In this document: piece by piece, positions 34,148-43,158 of the stretch | How positions within the stretch are numbered: position 1 is the stretch's first letter | Layout of the letters: the number at the start of each line of letters is the position of its first letter | Assembly: GCA_964544085.1 (NCBI GenBank) | Contig: CAZIZT010000018.1 | Span: forward strand, 1-64,000 | DNA length: 64,000 bases | Direction of reading: 5' to 3' | DNA from: CAZIZT01 sp964544085 | GTDB lineage: Bacteria; Campylobacterota_A; Desulfurellia; Desulfurellales; Hippeaceae | Notes under the pieces: generated by a model | What the model was told of the DNA's origin: nothing | Database searches by the model: none | The model's input: only the letters and a program-made list of their open reading frames with translations | Made by a program: the position numbers and the translations under genes

Positions 34148-35227
34148 TTATCTATTTGGAAGGTTACCGACAACTCCTTTAACAAACCACTGAAGCGAGA
34201 GTTTTGCCTGATCTGAGAGTTCCTGACCCTTTTTCACCCTTAGCTTGCCTTTGTTGTCGTATATGGGGCCGCTGAACACCTTAAACTTGCCCTCCTTGAT
34301 TTGTTTCTCTCTCATTGCAACGTATTTTTTGATTTTCTCAGGAACGGTTGTGCCGAATTTACCAAGACTAACTATGCCGTCCTTGAGGCCTCCCCAATAG
34401 CGTGTGGCATGCCACGTCCCGTTGTGTATCTCCTTTAACACCTTCACATAGAAGACGCCCCAATGCCAGATTCTCGATGTTAGCAGTGTTTTGGGAAATT
34501 TGGCGTGGTTGTCAAGGTCGTAGCCTATGGCGTAAATGTGAGCTTTCTTTGCTGCCTCAATAGATGCTGGAGAATCGCAACCGCTTGCAATAATATCGGC
34601 TCCGTTTGCAATAAAGGTTTCTGCTGCTGATCGCTCTTTGACCGGATCGAACCATGAGTTAGTCCAGATTACGTGCACCTTGACCTTTGGATTTACCTCC
34701 CTTGCCCCGATGGTAAAGGAATCTATCTCCCTTACCACCTCTGGGATGGGAAATGGTGCTACAAACCCGATGTAGTTGCTTTTTGTCATCATGCCTGCAA
34801 CCAATCCTGCAAGATAGTCAGCCTGATACATTCTGCCAAAGTAGGTACCCATGTTCTTCCTTATTTTGTATCCGGAGCAGTGCTCAAATATCACCTTGGG
34901 ATAATCCTTGGCCACGTTGTACATGGAGTCCATGAAGCCGAAGCTTGTACCAAAGATTACGCTGTAACCCTTGTGGATATAGTCCCTGATGATTTTTTCG
35001 CACGGTGCGCCCTCAGGGACATTCTCGGAATAGGCGGTCTCCACATAGGGAAGATGCTTCTGCAAATAGATCCTGCCTTCATCGTGGGCCTGACTCCATC
35101 CACCGTCGTTGTGAGGACCGATGTAAAGAAACGCCACCTTGATCTTGTCCTGTTTTGCGAATGAGTAACCGCTTCCTGCAAGGCTGATGATAACCACGGC
35201 TAACATTAAAGCAAACAGCCTCTTCAT
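34148..35227 (-). CDS. BMP family ABC transporter substrate-binding protein
   Basis: Periplasmic binding protein of the PnrA/BMP family (359 residues) that probably captures nucleosides. The signal peptide spans about residues 1-24 (ending YSFA) with no lipobox Cys. Family features are VAFLYIGPHNDGGWSQAHDEGR, VIFGTSFGFMDSMYNVAKDYP, MGTYFGRMYQADYLAGLVAG and GADIIASGCDSP. ATG at 35227 has AGGAGG upstream. It lies 20 bp after pgeF, itself a purine-nucleoside-active family, which supports the nucleoside assignment. Confidence 0.9.
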   Translation of the reverse strand: MKRLFALMLAVVIISLAGSGYSFAKQDKIKVAFLYIGPHNDGGWSQAHDEGRIYLQKHLPYVETAYSENVPEGAPCEKIIRDYIHKGYSVIFGTSFGFMDSMYNVAKDYPKVIFEHCSGYKIRKNMGTYFGRMYQADYLAGLVAGMMTKSNYIGFVAPFPIPEVVREIDSFTIGAREVNPKVKVHVIWTNSWFDPVKERSAAETFIANGADIIASGCDSPASIEAAKKAHIYAIGYDLDNHAKFPKTLLTSRIWHWGVFYVKVLKEIHNGTWHATRYWGGLKDGIVSLGKFGTTVPEKIKKYVAMREKQIKEGKFKVFSGPIYDNKGKLRVKKGQELSDQAKLSLQWFVKGVVGNLPNR

Positions 35228-35247
35228 AACCCCTCCTTGGATAAATT

Positions 35248-35958
35248 TTAAAGCAACATTATGCCACCGATATTCCTGCCACATACCCTGTCACGCCTGT
35301 ATGAGAAGAAACGAATATCTTCCATGGTGCATCGGTGAAGATCAACAATATTTGCCCTTGCTATGCCCGCATCTATCAACTGATCTGTGTTTGCAAGCGA
35401 AAGATCCAAAAAGAGCTTTCCATTTCTTTCGTTTAGATAACGCCCTGAAAACAGTGAATAGAATTCCGGTCCAACCTGGTAACACCTTCCACAGATGTGC
35501 GGTCCTATGCTGACCAGGATACGTGATGGATCGCCACCCAGTTTTTCTAAGAGTTTCACCCCTTTTTGAGCTATCCTTTTGTGGGTGCCTTTCCAGCCGG
35601 CATGTATAGCCATGGCTATCATTTTCTCTGTTTCGAGCATCACTATGGGCAGGCAGTCAGCAAATTTGATGGATAGAAATACGCCACGTTGCGTTGTGTA
35701 AATACCATCGGCATCGTGAGTTTCTCCGTCAAATTCAACGATATTCTCCGAGTGTACCTGATTCACGCTTGCCAGTTTCTCTGCGCCAATCAGGCTTTCT
35801 ACGACATGTAGATTCTTCTCTACGTTGATGGCTTTATCACCCACCTCTAAACTTGCATTCAGTTCATCAAAAGGTGGAGCGCTAACCCCACCGTACCGGT
35901 CAAAGTAGACACAGCGTGCTTTAAATCTTCTGAATCTTGGATCCTCAATAAAACCCAT
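35248..35958 (-). CDS. pgeF: Peptidoglycan editing factor / purine nucleoside phosphorylase (laccase-domain, YfiH)
   Basis: A 236-residue laccase-domain protein. Family members have been reported to cleave or deaminate purine nucleosides and to affect peptidoglycan composition. Zn-ligand motifs are VNQVHS, FADCLPIVM, AIHAGWKGT and GPHICGRCYQVGPEF. Its position directly before a nucleoside-type ABC transporter favours a role in nucleoside salvage here. Its start shares one base with the serS stop. Confidence 0.9.
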   Translation of the reverse strand: MGFIEDPRFRRFKARCVYFDRYGGVSAPPFDELNASLEVGDKAINVEKNLHVVESLIGAEKLASVNQVHSENIVEFDGETHDADGIYTTQRGVFLSIKFADCLPIVMLETEKMIAMAIHAGWKGTHKRIAQKGVKLLEKLGGDPSRILVSIGPHICGRCYQVGPEFYSLFSGRYLNERNGKLFLDLSLANTDQLIDAGIARANIVDLHRCTMEDIRFFSYRRDRVCGRNIGGIMLL

Positions 35959-37217
35959 CAGCGTATCACTTCGTCGCCAAAATATGGTATGAGTTTTTCA
36001 GGTATCCGGACGCTGCCATCCCTTTGCTGGTAGTTTTCCAGAATAGCTACAAGACACCTGCCTACAGCGACGCCTGAGCCATTCAATGTATGAACAAAAC
36101 CTTTTTTACCGTCTTTCGTTTTATACCGTATAGAAGCGCGTCTTGCCTGAAAGTCGAGTGTGTTTGAGCATGATGAGATTTCCCTGTATTTTTGCTGTCC
36201 GGGAAGCCATACCTCTATGTCATAGGTCTTCGCCGCGGAAAAACCTATGTCCCCGCTTGAGAGAACAACCACACGGTAGGGAATACCCAGTTCTTTCAAA
36301 ACGGCTTCCGCATGAGATGTAAGCTCTTCCAAAGCGGCGTAGGATTCATCGGGTTTGCGGAATTGGACAAGCTCAACCTTGTTAAACTGGTGTTGTCTTA
36401 TTATGCCCTTTACATCCTTGCCGTAGCTGCCAGCCTCCTTCCTGAAGCAGGCGGTGTATGAGACGTATTTTATAGGCAGTTGTTCCTCTCTCAGTATTTC
36501 ATTTCTGTGTAGATTCACAAGCGGTACTTCAGCAGTGGGAATGAGATACTGCCCATCTGTTTCGTAGGCTTCCTCCTTGAATTTGGGGAACTGACCAGTT
36601 CCAACCATGATCTCTTCGTTGACAATATACGGAGGGATTATTTCCTGGTAGCCATGCCTTTTTGTATGTAGATCAAGCATGAAGTTGATGAGAGCCCTCT
36701 CCAATCGTGCTCCTGCATTTTTGTATACAACAAACCGTGACCCGGATAACTTGGCAGCTCTCTCAAAATCCAGGATATCCAGTCTTGTGGCTATTTCGTC
36801 GTGTTCCTTGGGTTTGAAATCAAACTCGGTGGGTTCACCCCAGCGCCTTATCTCCACATTGTAGGTTTCGTCTTTTCCTATAGGAACGCTATCGTCTATA
36901 ATGTTGGGCACAAGCAGCCATCTGTTTAGAAACTCGCTGTACAATTTCTGGTAGCGCTTTTCGGCATCTTTTATTCTCTCGGAGATCTCATTTACCTTTT
37001 CTATTAGGTCATCTGCCGATTCCTTCTTTCGTTTTCTTATGCCTATTTCTTTGGAGAGTTTGTTTCTTGTGGCAAGCAGATTATCAAGCTCAGCTTTGTG
37101 GGATCTTACCTGTTTATCAAGCTCTACAAGCTCATTTACATCGATGTCGGAAAACCTATCCTTGAGCTTTTTGCTCAGCAGTTCTGGATTTTTCCTTAAC
37201 AGATCGAGACTCAGCAT
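35958..37217 (-). CDS. serS: Seryl-tRNA synthetase
   Basis: Class II aminoacyl-tRNA synthetase of 419 residues. A long antiparallel coiled-coil arm for tRNA-Ser (about 25-105) precedes the catalytic core. The TAEVPLVNLHRNEIL segment, motif 2 FRKEAGSYGKDVKGIIRQHQF and motif 3 NGSGVAVGRCLVAILENYQ are all present. ATG at 37217 overlaps the galU 3' end by 7 bp. Confidence 0.97.
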   Translation of the reverse strand: MLSLDLLRKNPELLSKKLKDRFSDIDVNELVELDKQVRSHKAELDNLLATRNKLSKEIGIRKRKKESADDLIEKVNEISERIKDAEKRYQKLYSEFLNRWLLVPNIIDDSVPIGKDETYNVEIRRWGEPTEFDFKPKEHDEIATRLDILDFERAAKLSGSRFVVYKNAGARLERALINFMLDLHTKRHGYQEIIPPYIVNEEIMVGTGQFPKFKEEAYETDGQYLIPTAEVPLVNLHRNEILREEQLPIKYVSYTACFRKEAGSYGKDVKGIIRQHQFNKVELVQFRKPDESYAALEELTSHAEAVLKELGIPYRVVVLSSGDIGFSAAKTYDIEVWLPGQQKYREISSCSNTLDFQARRASIRYKTKDGKKGFVHTLNGSGVAVGRCLVAILENYQQRDGSVRIPEKLIPYFGDEVIR

Positions 37218-38083
37218 TTTACAACCTTCCTGAGATATTCTTTGAACTCCTCACCGACCTCTGGATCTTTTAATGCAAATTCCACTGTCGCCTTGAGAAA
37301 ACCATCCTTACTACCACAGTCGAAGCGTTTGCCTTCCATGATTTTGCCGTATATGACCTCCTGTTTACTGAGGGATAGTATCGCATCGGTGAGCTGGATC
37401 TCACCTTTGGTGCCTACAGGTGTTTTCTCCAGCTCTTCGAATATTCTTGGAGTAAATATGTATCTACCGATTATCGCCATGTTACTTGGGGCGTTCTCTT
37501 TCTTGGGTTTCTCTACAAATGTTTCGAGCTTGTACACGCCGTTTTCTATTTCTTTGCCATCCACTATGCCGTATTTTTCAACCTCATCTTCCGGTACCAG
37601 TTCAAGGCCAATGACAGAGCAGTGGTAGCGGTTGAATATATCCATAAGTTGTGCTGTTCCGCTGGTTTTACACTCAATAACATCGTCGGCGAGAATCACT
37701 GCAAACGGTTCGTCTCCTACAACATCCTTGGCTCTCAAAACAGCGTGCCCCAGTCCTTTAGGTTCTTTCTGTCTGATGTAAACGAAGTCCGCCATGTCGC
37801 TAATGCGGCGCATCTCTTCGATGAGGTCCTCTTTGCCCTGGAACTTCAAATGATACTCAAGCTCGAATGATATGTCAAAGTAGTCTTCGATTGCCCTTTT
37901 TCCTCTTCCCGTTATGAATATAATCTGCTCTATACCGGCATCCACAGCATCCTTGACAGCGTAGTGAATGAGGGGTTTATCCACAAGTGGAAGCATTTCC
38001 TTGGATGATGATTTCGTGGCTGGCAAAAAGCGGGTACCGAAGCCTGCAACGGGTAAAACGGCTTTTCTTACACTCATTCTCAT
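37211..38083 (-). CDS. galU: UTP-glucose-1-phosphate uridylyltransferase
   Basis: Makes UDP-glucose for glycan and envelope synthesis. The 290-residue protein begins RKAVLPVAGFGTRFLPATKSSSKEMLPLVDKPLI, with the nucleotide-binding and catalytic residues of the GalU family, and contains the VILADDVI metal-binding motif and FVEKPKKENAPSNMAIIGRYIF. GGAGG lies 6 nt before ATG 38083; a second ATG two codons later is less well spaced. Confidence 0.96.
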   Translation of the reverse strand: MRMSVRKAVLPVAGFGTRFLPATKSSSKEMLPLVDKPLIHYAVKDAVDAGIEQIIFITGRGKRAIEDYFDISFELEYHLKFQGKEDLIEEMRRISDMADFVYIRQKEPKGLGHAVLRAKDVVGDEPFAVILADDVIECKTSGTAQLMDIFNRYHCSVIGLELVPEDEVEKYGIVDGKEIENGVYKLETFVEKPKKENAPSNMAIIGRYIFTPRIFEELEKTPVGTKGEIQLTDAILSLSKQEVIYGKIMEGKRFDCGSKDGFLKATVEFALKDPEVGEEFKEYLRKVVKC

Positions 38084-38084
38084 C

Positions 38085-39347
38085 TTAAACCTCCAGAGCC
38101 ATGGCTAAGAGTTCAAGCGTGTGCATGGTTTTTATACCGTCAAAACCTTCTCTATGCAAGGCAGCTGTGAGCTGCATCATACAGGCGGAGCATCCCACGA
38201 TAAGATGGTCCGCATCTGTTTTTACAATATTTTTTACCTTTCTTGAAGCTATCTTTTTCGAAAGCTCAGGATAATCCACACTGAAAGTACCGCCGTTTCC
38301 ACAACATACATCAGCACCCTTCATCTCGGTGAAATTGCTAGCAGCCCGGATAAGTTCTCTGGGCTCCATGTAGACCTTCTGTGTTCTTTTCAGGTGGCAT
38401 GCATCGTGGTATGTAGTTTTCAGGCGTGTCTGGTTTAGTTTGGATTTGATCTGCGTGAAATGAAAAAGGTACTTAACCGGATCAATAATTTTTTCAGCGG
38501 CTTTTCTTGCCCTTTTCTCCCATTCTGGTTGCTCAAGGTACATGAAAAGCCGTTCGTACTCATGTATCATAAAGCTGGCGCATGTAGGTTCCAGCACCAC
38601 CACCTTTTCTACATTGAGCTTCTCCACAAGCTCGATATTCCTTTTTGCGAGCTGTTCAGCATCCTTGAGGTTGCCTGAGGCAAAAATTGGTGCCCCGCAG
38701 CAGGGTTGATCCTGCGGCACCATGAAGCTAATACCAAGCCTTTTGAGTATCTTAACAAAAGCATCGCCAACATCGGTGTATGTGTAGTTTATTAAACACC
38801 CCGGGAATATGGCAACAGTAGCCCTTTCTAAGCTACCTGTTTTGTACTTTTGTATGAAACTCCTGCCGCTTTTAACCGGTGGTAGAACTTCCATTTTGTC
38901 AGAATCTGCTGCGGTGAATCTCACCTTTGTGGCTTCTCTTGGTGCATTTTCTATTCTTTCAAAAAGAAGCCCTGATAACAATCCGGAGGTTCGATGGGCA
39001 AGATCCATCAGGGTTCTGCTCTTCATCACACGTGCCATTACGCGTTTGTAAAGGGGCAGTGAATGGTGTTTGATCACATGGTATCTTGCAAATTCCACAA
39101 TCATATCAGTGGGGGCGTCGTTTGGGCATGCCTCCACACACGTTGTGCAAAGCAGACATTTGTACAGATAATCTTTGGAGGTTTCTTCCCTGAAATCGAT
39201 GTTACCCTTTATTAGCTCGGCAAACAGCGCAATATGACCGCGTGCGACAAAAGGTTCCTGTTTTTCTTCTCTGAAAACAGGGCAGACACCTCTGCATATA
39301 CCGCACTTGACGCAAGCTTCAACTGCCTGGAGGATTCTTTTATCCAT
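38085..39347 (-). CDS. glcF: GlcF-like (Fe-S) oxidoreductase subunit
   Basis: A 420-residue iron-sulfur protein that passes electrons from the FAD subunit encoded upstream. The N-terminal double ferredoxin domain has CVKCGICRGVCP and CLLCTTCVEACP. Two CCG-type (DUF3400-like) domains follow: FPGCLINYTYTD with QPCCGAPIF, and YHDACHLKR with DVCCGNGG. This is the glycolate/D-lactate dehydrogenase layout. The start follows the FAD subunit's stop directly. Confidence 0.92.
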   Translation of the reverse strand: MDKRILQAVEACVKCGICRGVCPVFREEKQEPFVARGHIALFAELIKGNIDFREETSKDYLYKCLLCTTCVEACPNDAPTDMIVEFARYHVIKHHSLPLYKRVMARVMKSRTLMDLAHRTSGLLSGLLFERIENAPREATKVRFTAADSDKMEVLPPVKSGRSFIQKYKTGSLERATVAIFPGCLINYTYTDVGDAFVKILKRLGISFMVPQDQPCCGAPIFASGNLKDAEQLAKRNIELVEKLNVEKVVVLEPTCASFMIHEYERLFMYLEQPEWEKRARKAAEKIIDPVKYLFHFTQIKSKLNQTRLKTTYHDACHLKRTQKVYMEPRELIRAASNFTEMKGADVCCGNGGTFSVDYPELSKKIASRKVKNIVKTDADHLIVGCSACMMQLTAALHREGFDGIKTMHTLELLAMALEV

Positions 39348-40724
39348 CTATAACCCCATTTTTCCAGGGTTCAGTATATTGTCAGGATCGAATGCCTTTT
39401 TTATACGCCTCATAAGCTCCATCGCTGGTGTGCCAACCTGCATTTCAATGTAGTCCTTTTTGGTTATTCCCACGCCGTGTTCACCTGTTATTGAACCTCC
39501 CAACTGTAAAACACTTTTAAAAACATCGTCCATAGCCTGTATAGCTCGCCTTTTCTCATCGTTGTTGTCCTTATGGTACATGATGTTTACGTGAATATTT
39601 CCATCGCCGGCGTGACCGAAATTTATAATCGGCAGCCTGTAGCGTCTGGAGATCTCCTGGGTCTTTTTTATCATGGTTGCTATTTTCGATAGTGGAACCA
39701 CAATGTCTTCATTTATCTTGCCATCAGCTATTCGTTTTAGCGTTGGCGATATACTTCTTCTGGCAAGCCATAGCTCTTCTGCTTCTGAGCTATCCTTTGC
39801 CACTTTAAAATCCACAACCCCATCTGACCCTTTTATAAGTTTTACGAGTTTTTTGGTTTCTTCTTCTACCTGTGCTTTTGATCCGTCAATATCTATGATA
39901 AGCATAGCATCAGCATCGGTGGGCAGATCAAGCTGGAGAGCCTCCCTTGTTGCGTTGATTGCAGCTCGATCAACGAATTCAAGGGCAGTAGGTATAATGC
40001 GGTTTTTCATGATAGTGAAGACTGTCTCAGCGGCTTTCTGTATGTCGTTAAAGATAACCTGAATGGTTTTAACACACTCTGGCAGGGGATGGAGTCTCAG
40101 CAGGGCTTCTGTTACAACGGCGAGTGTTCCTTCACTCCCAACTATTAAGTCCACAAGATCGTATCCGGCAACATCCTTCACATTGGCAGAGCCTATCTCC
40201 ATCACCGTACCGTCTGCAAGGACGATCTGCAGCGCCTTGACCCAGTTCTTTGTAACCCCGTATTTAACAGCCCTGGGTCCACCGGCGTTTTCTGCAATGT
40301 TGCCACCTATGCTTGAGAATTTCCAGCTGGAGGGATCCGGAGGAAACATCAAACCAAACGGTCTCAGAAACTCCTGCAGGCGGTAGTTTGCAATGCCAGC
40401 TTGCACTCTGACCAGCATATTTTCCTGATCAAAGGAGACGATTGCATCCATGCGCTCAAGGCTCAATGCTATTCCGCCGCGAACATTGAGACAACCTCCG
40501 GTAAACCCGCTTCCCCACCCGCGTGGAACAACAGGAATCCTGTATTTGCTTGCTATTTTAAGTACTTCCGAGACCTCTTTGGTGCTTTCAGGGAGCACAA
40601 CAACGTCAGGCTCGTACTGTAATTGAGTTGCGTCGTATGAGTACTGGACCCTGCTCAGCTTATCGGTAAGACACCTGCTTCCAAGCAGGCGCTTTAACCT
40701 GGAAAGTGCGGCTTTTGCGCTCAT
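39348..40724 (-). CDS. glcD: FAD-linked 2-hydroxyacid dehydrogenase (GlcD/D-lactate dehydrogenase type)
   Basis: A 458-residue flavoprotein oxidising a 2-hydroxyacid, either glycolate or D-lactate. The PCMH-type FAD domain has VPRGWGSGFTGGCLNVRGGI and DPSSWKFSSIGGNIAENAGG; the C-terminal FAD_oxidase_C domain has FGHAGDGNIHVNIM and GSITGEHGVGITKKDY. The two substrates cannot be separated by motif. It is the first gene of a nine-gene operon running through glcF, galU, serS, pgeF and the ABC transporter, with a consensus promoter just upstream. Confidence 0.92.
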   Translation of the reverse strand: MSAKAALSRLKRLLGSRCLTDKLSRVQYSYDATQLQYEPDVVVLPESTKEVSEVLKIASKYRIPVVPRGWGSGFTGGCLNVRGGIALSLERMDAIVSFDQENMLVRVQAGIANYRLQEFLRPFGLMFPPDPSSWKFSSIGGNIAENAGGPRAVKYGVTKNWVKALQIVLADGTVMEIGSANVKDVAGYDLVDLIVGSEGTLAVVTEALLRLHPLPECVKTIQVIFNDIQKAAETVFTIMKNRIIPTALEFVDRAAINATREALQLDLPTDADAMLIIDIDGSKAQVEEETKKLVKLIKGSDGVVDFKVAKDSSEAEELWLARRSISPTLKRIADGKINEDIVVPLSKIATMIKKTQEISRRYRLPIINFGHAGDGNIHVNIMYHKDNNDEKRRAIQAMDDVFKSVLQLGGSITGEHGVGITKKDYIEMQVGTPAMELMRRIKKAFDPDNILNPGKMGL

Positions 40725-40745
40725 GCCTCTCCTTTATGAGTGCCG

Positions 40746-40774
40746 ATTATATGAAATTGGGTATCAATAATCAA
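40746..40774 (-). promoter_or_regulatory. Sigma-70 promoter of the glcD-galU-serS operon
   Basis: Minus strand TTGATT (40774-40769), 17-nt spacer and a perfect TATAAT (40751-40746). The leader to the glcD ATG is only about 15 nt and carries AAAGGAGAGG. Confidence 0.7.
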
Positions 40775-40805
40775 TCCAAACAATTTTTGCTATATAAGAT
40801 TTACG

Positions 40806-40835
40806 TTGCGAAATATGTCAGAGGTATGTTATTAT
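40806..40835 (+). promoter_or_regulatory. Predicted sigma-70 promoter of lemA
   Basis: TTGCGA (40806-40811), 18-nt spacer, TATTAT (40830-40835): 4 of 6 and 5 of 6 consensus matches. The leader to lemA is about 45 nt. Confidence 0.45.
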
Positions 40836-40885
40836 TGAAATGAGTTTTTTAATAGTGAACAATTGTATTAGGGAGGTTATGCTTG

Positions 40886-41434
40886 ATGGTTGTATTGATA
40901 ATATTAGGTGTTATTGCGCTTATTGTTCTATTTTACGTTTACTACTACAACCGCTTCGTAAAATTGAAGAATACGATAGACAACGCGTGGAGTGATATAG
41001 ATGTTCAGCTAAAGAGGCGCTATGACCTAATACCCAATCTGGTTGAAACGGTTAAAGGGTATGCCAAGCACGAAAGGGAAACGTTCGAAAAGGTTACACA
41101 GGCACGCAGCATGGCAATGAGAGCTACAACTCCCGGGGAGAAAGCATTGAGCGAAAATATGTTAACAGATGCTTTAAAATCCCTTTTTGCCCTTGCCGAA
41201 AACTATCCTGAATTAAAAGCCAATCAGAATTTTCTTCAGTTGCAAAGTACACTGAGCGAGATCGAAGATCAGATCCAGTTGGCGCGGCGTTACTACAATG
41301 CTGTGGTAAGGGACTACAACATCATGTGCGAGAGTTTCCCTTCTGTTCTGATAGCCAATCAGTTTCATTTCACCAAGAGAGAGTATTTCGAGATACCAGA
41401 ATCGGAGAGGGAGAATGTCAAGGTTAGGTTTTAG
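40886..41434 (+). CDS. lemA: LemA family protein
   Basis: A 182-residue membrane-anchored protein. One N-terminal helix (about 1-20) is followed by the LemA core: YYYNRFVKLKNTIDNAWSDIDVQLKRRYDLIPNLVETVKGYAKHE, a helical middle and the terminal RREYF-type segment (KREYFEIPE). The exact function is unknown; members occur with DUF2207 or TPM proteins in envelope-related pairs, as here. ATG at 40886 is chosen with GGGAGG 9 nt upstream; the preceding TTG is an alternative. Confidence 0.92.
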   Translation: MVVLIILGVIALIVLFYVYYYNRFVKLKNTIDNAWSDIDVQLKRRYDLIPNLVETVKGYAKHERETFEKVTQARSMAMRATTPGEKALSENMLTDALKSLFALAENYPELKANQNFLQLQSTLSEIEDQIQLARRYYNAVVRDYNIMCESFPSVLIANQFHFTKREYFEIPESERENVKVRF

Positions 41435-43142
41435 GATTTTTCTCCTATTGACTGTATGGCTTGCTTTTTCCAGCACGCTTCAGGCAGCTGTATTCGATAT
41501 AAAGAAGTATGACGTGCAGGTCTATTTGCATACGGACGGTGTTGTTGATGTACATGAGACCATTACGGTCCACTTCTACTCAAAGGCGCACGGAATCTAC
41601 AGGGACATACCCTACGTGTATCGCCAAAAAGGCCCTTTTAGCAGAAAGGCACAGCGGATTTTCTCTTTGAATAAACTGTATAAACTTTACATTTTCAATA
41701 TCGAAACACCAGGTTTTCAGCACAAGGTGTTTAAAAAGGGCAGGTACCTCAGGATTAGAATAGGGAATCCAAATCGCTATGTAAGGGGTGATGTAACGTA
41801 CAGAATTCTCTATAGCCTCTACGGTGCCATCAATTTCTTCAAGGACCATGCTGAGTTTTATTACAACGTTATAGGTACAAACTGGTATGTGGAGATCAAG
41901 AATGCAACATTTACTGTGGTTTTACCTCGCAAACTTGATCAAAGGAGTATCAAGTACAGGGTATTCATCGGTAGGCTTGGTTCAAGGAAACAGCTTGAGG
42001 GGGTGGTTTATCAAAACGGTGTGTTGAGCTTCGATAAAGGTGTTTCTCTCAGACCGTTTGAAGGTATCACCGTGTTGCTATGGCTTCCAGCCGGTCTTAT
42101 CCAGCGGGCAAACATGTTTTTTAAGCTCAGACTTTTCTTGCTCAACAACCCGCTTGTTGTTCTACCCTTTTTTGTTTTCTGTGGCCTGTTTGTTTTGTGG
42201 TTATTGATCGGAAGGGATGAGAAGCGAACGATCATGGCATACTACAAACCACCAGAAGGTGTAACGCCTGCAGAAGCTGGCTTGCTTATAGATGACAAGC
42301 TCGACAACAGAGATCTTTTATCACTTATCTACTACTGGGCTTCGAAGGGTTATCTTGAGATTGAGGAGACTATCAATAGAACCAGCCTGTTGAATAGAAG
42401 CGACTATATTTTAAGGAAGTTGAGGGATCTGCCGAACAGTGCAAAGAGTTTTGAGAAGATTATGTTCAACGGTCTGTTTCCGGGCAAAATCAGGGCTGTC
42501 AGGGTCAGTTCGCTAAAGAACAAGTTTTACGAAACCATACGTAAAGCAAGAAGCGCCCTCGATGAGTACATACAGCAGGCCGATGTTTATGAACCTGCAA
42601 CTCGCACTGTGGCAAAATTGCTTGTGATCCTGTCAATTTTCCTGTTTGTTGGAGCCATTGTTCAGTTCATTTCTGGAAACATCGGAAACGGCATATCGCT
42701 TCTTGTTACAGCCGCAATAACCTACTTTTTTGGCAGAATAATGCCCAAGAAAACCGCAGAGGGTCTGAGCGAGTATGCAGCTGTCAGGGGCTTTAAAGAA
42801 TTTATGGATAGGGTTGAGAAGGATAGGCTGAAGCGTTTGCTTGAGGAGGACCCGGAGTACTTCTACAATACACTTGCCTATGCTATAGCTTTTGGAGAGC
42901 ATAAAAAATGGGCGAAGAAGTTTGAGGATCTGGTTAAAGAGCCCCCCAGGTGGTATCATGGCTATTCCACAAGGGGCGGAGTCTTCTCCACATACGCGTT
43001 TGCTCACACACTTGATTCAAGTGTGTCTTACATGAGAAGCTGCTTAACATCCTCCGTATCAGGATCAGGCTCAAGTGGTTTCTCTGGGGGTGGGGGCTTC
43101 TCGGGTGGTGGTATGGGCGGAGGAGGAGGCGGCGCATGGTAA
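41415..43142 (+). CDS. DUF2207 domain membrane protein
   Basis: A 575-residue protein with a signal peptide (about 1-24), a DUF2207 beta-rich external domain (KYDVQVYLHTDGVVDVHETITVHF), a membrane helix near 240-262, a cytoplasmic segment, two further helices near 400-440 and a glycine/serine-rich C-terminus (GGGGFSGGGMGGGGGGAW). Such Gly-rich tails are usual in DUF2207 partners of LemA. It overlaps lemA by 20 bp. The function is unknown, probably in the envelope. Confidence 0.85.
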   Translation: MSRLGFRIFLLLTVWLAFSSTLQAAVFDIKKYDVQVYLHTDGVVDVHETITVHFYSKAHGIYRDIPYVYRQKGPFSRKAQRIFSLNKLYKLYIFNIETPGFQHKVFKKGRYLRIRIGNPNRYVRGDVTYRILYSLYGAINFFKDHAEFYYNVIGTNWYVEIKNATFTVVLPRKLDQRSIKYRVFIGRLGSRKQLEGVVYQNGVLSFDKGVSLRPFEGITVLLWLPAGLIQRANMFFKLRLFLLNNPLVVLPFFVFCGLFVLWLLIGRDEKRTIMAYYKPPEGVTPAEAGLLIDDKLDNRDLLSLIYYWASKGYLEIEETINRTSLLNRSDYILRKLRDLPNSAKSFEKIMFNGLFPGKIRAVRVSSLKNKFYETIRKARSALDEYIQQADVYEPATRTVAKLLVILSIFLFVGAIVQFISGNIGNGISLLVTAAITYFFGRIMPKKTAEGLSEYAAVRGFKEFMDRVEKDRLKRLLEEDPEYFYNTLAYAIAFGEHKKWAKKFEDLVKEPPRWYHGYSTRGGVFSTYAFAHTLDSSVSYMRSCLTSSVSGSGSSGFSGGGGFSGGGMGGGGGGAW

Positions 43143-43158
43143 CGGTTTAAGATTGCCC

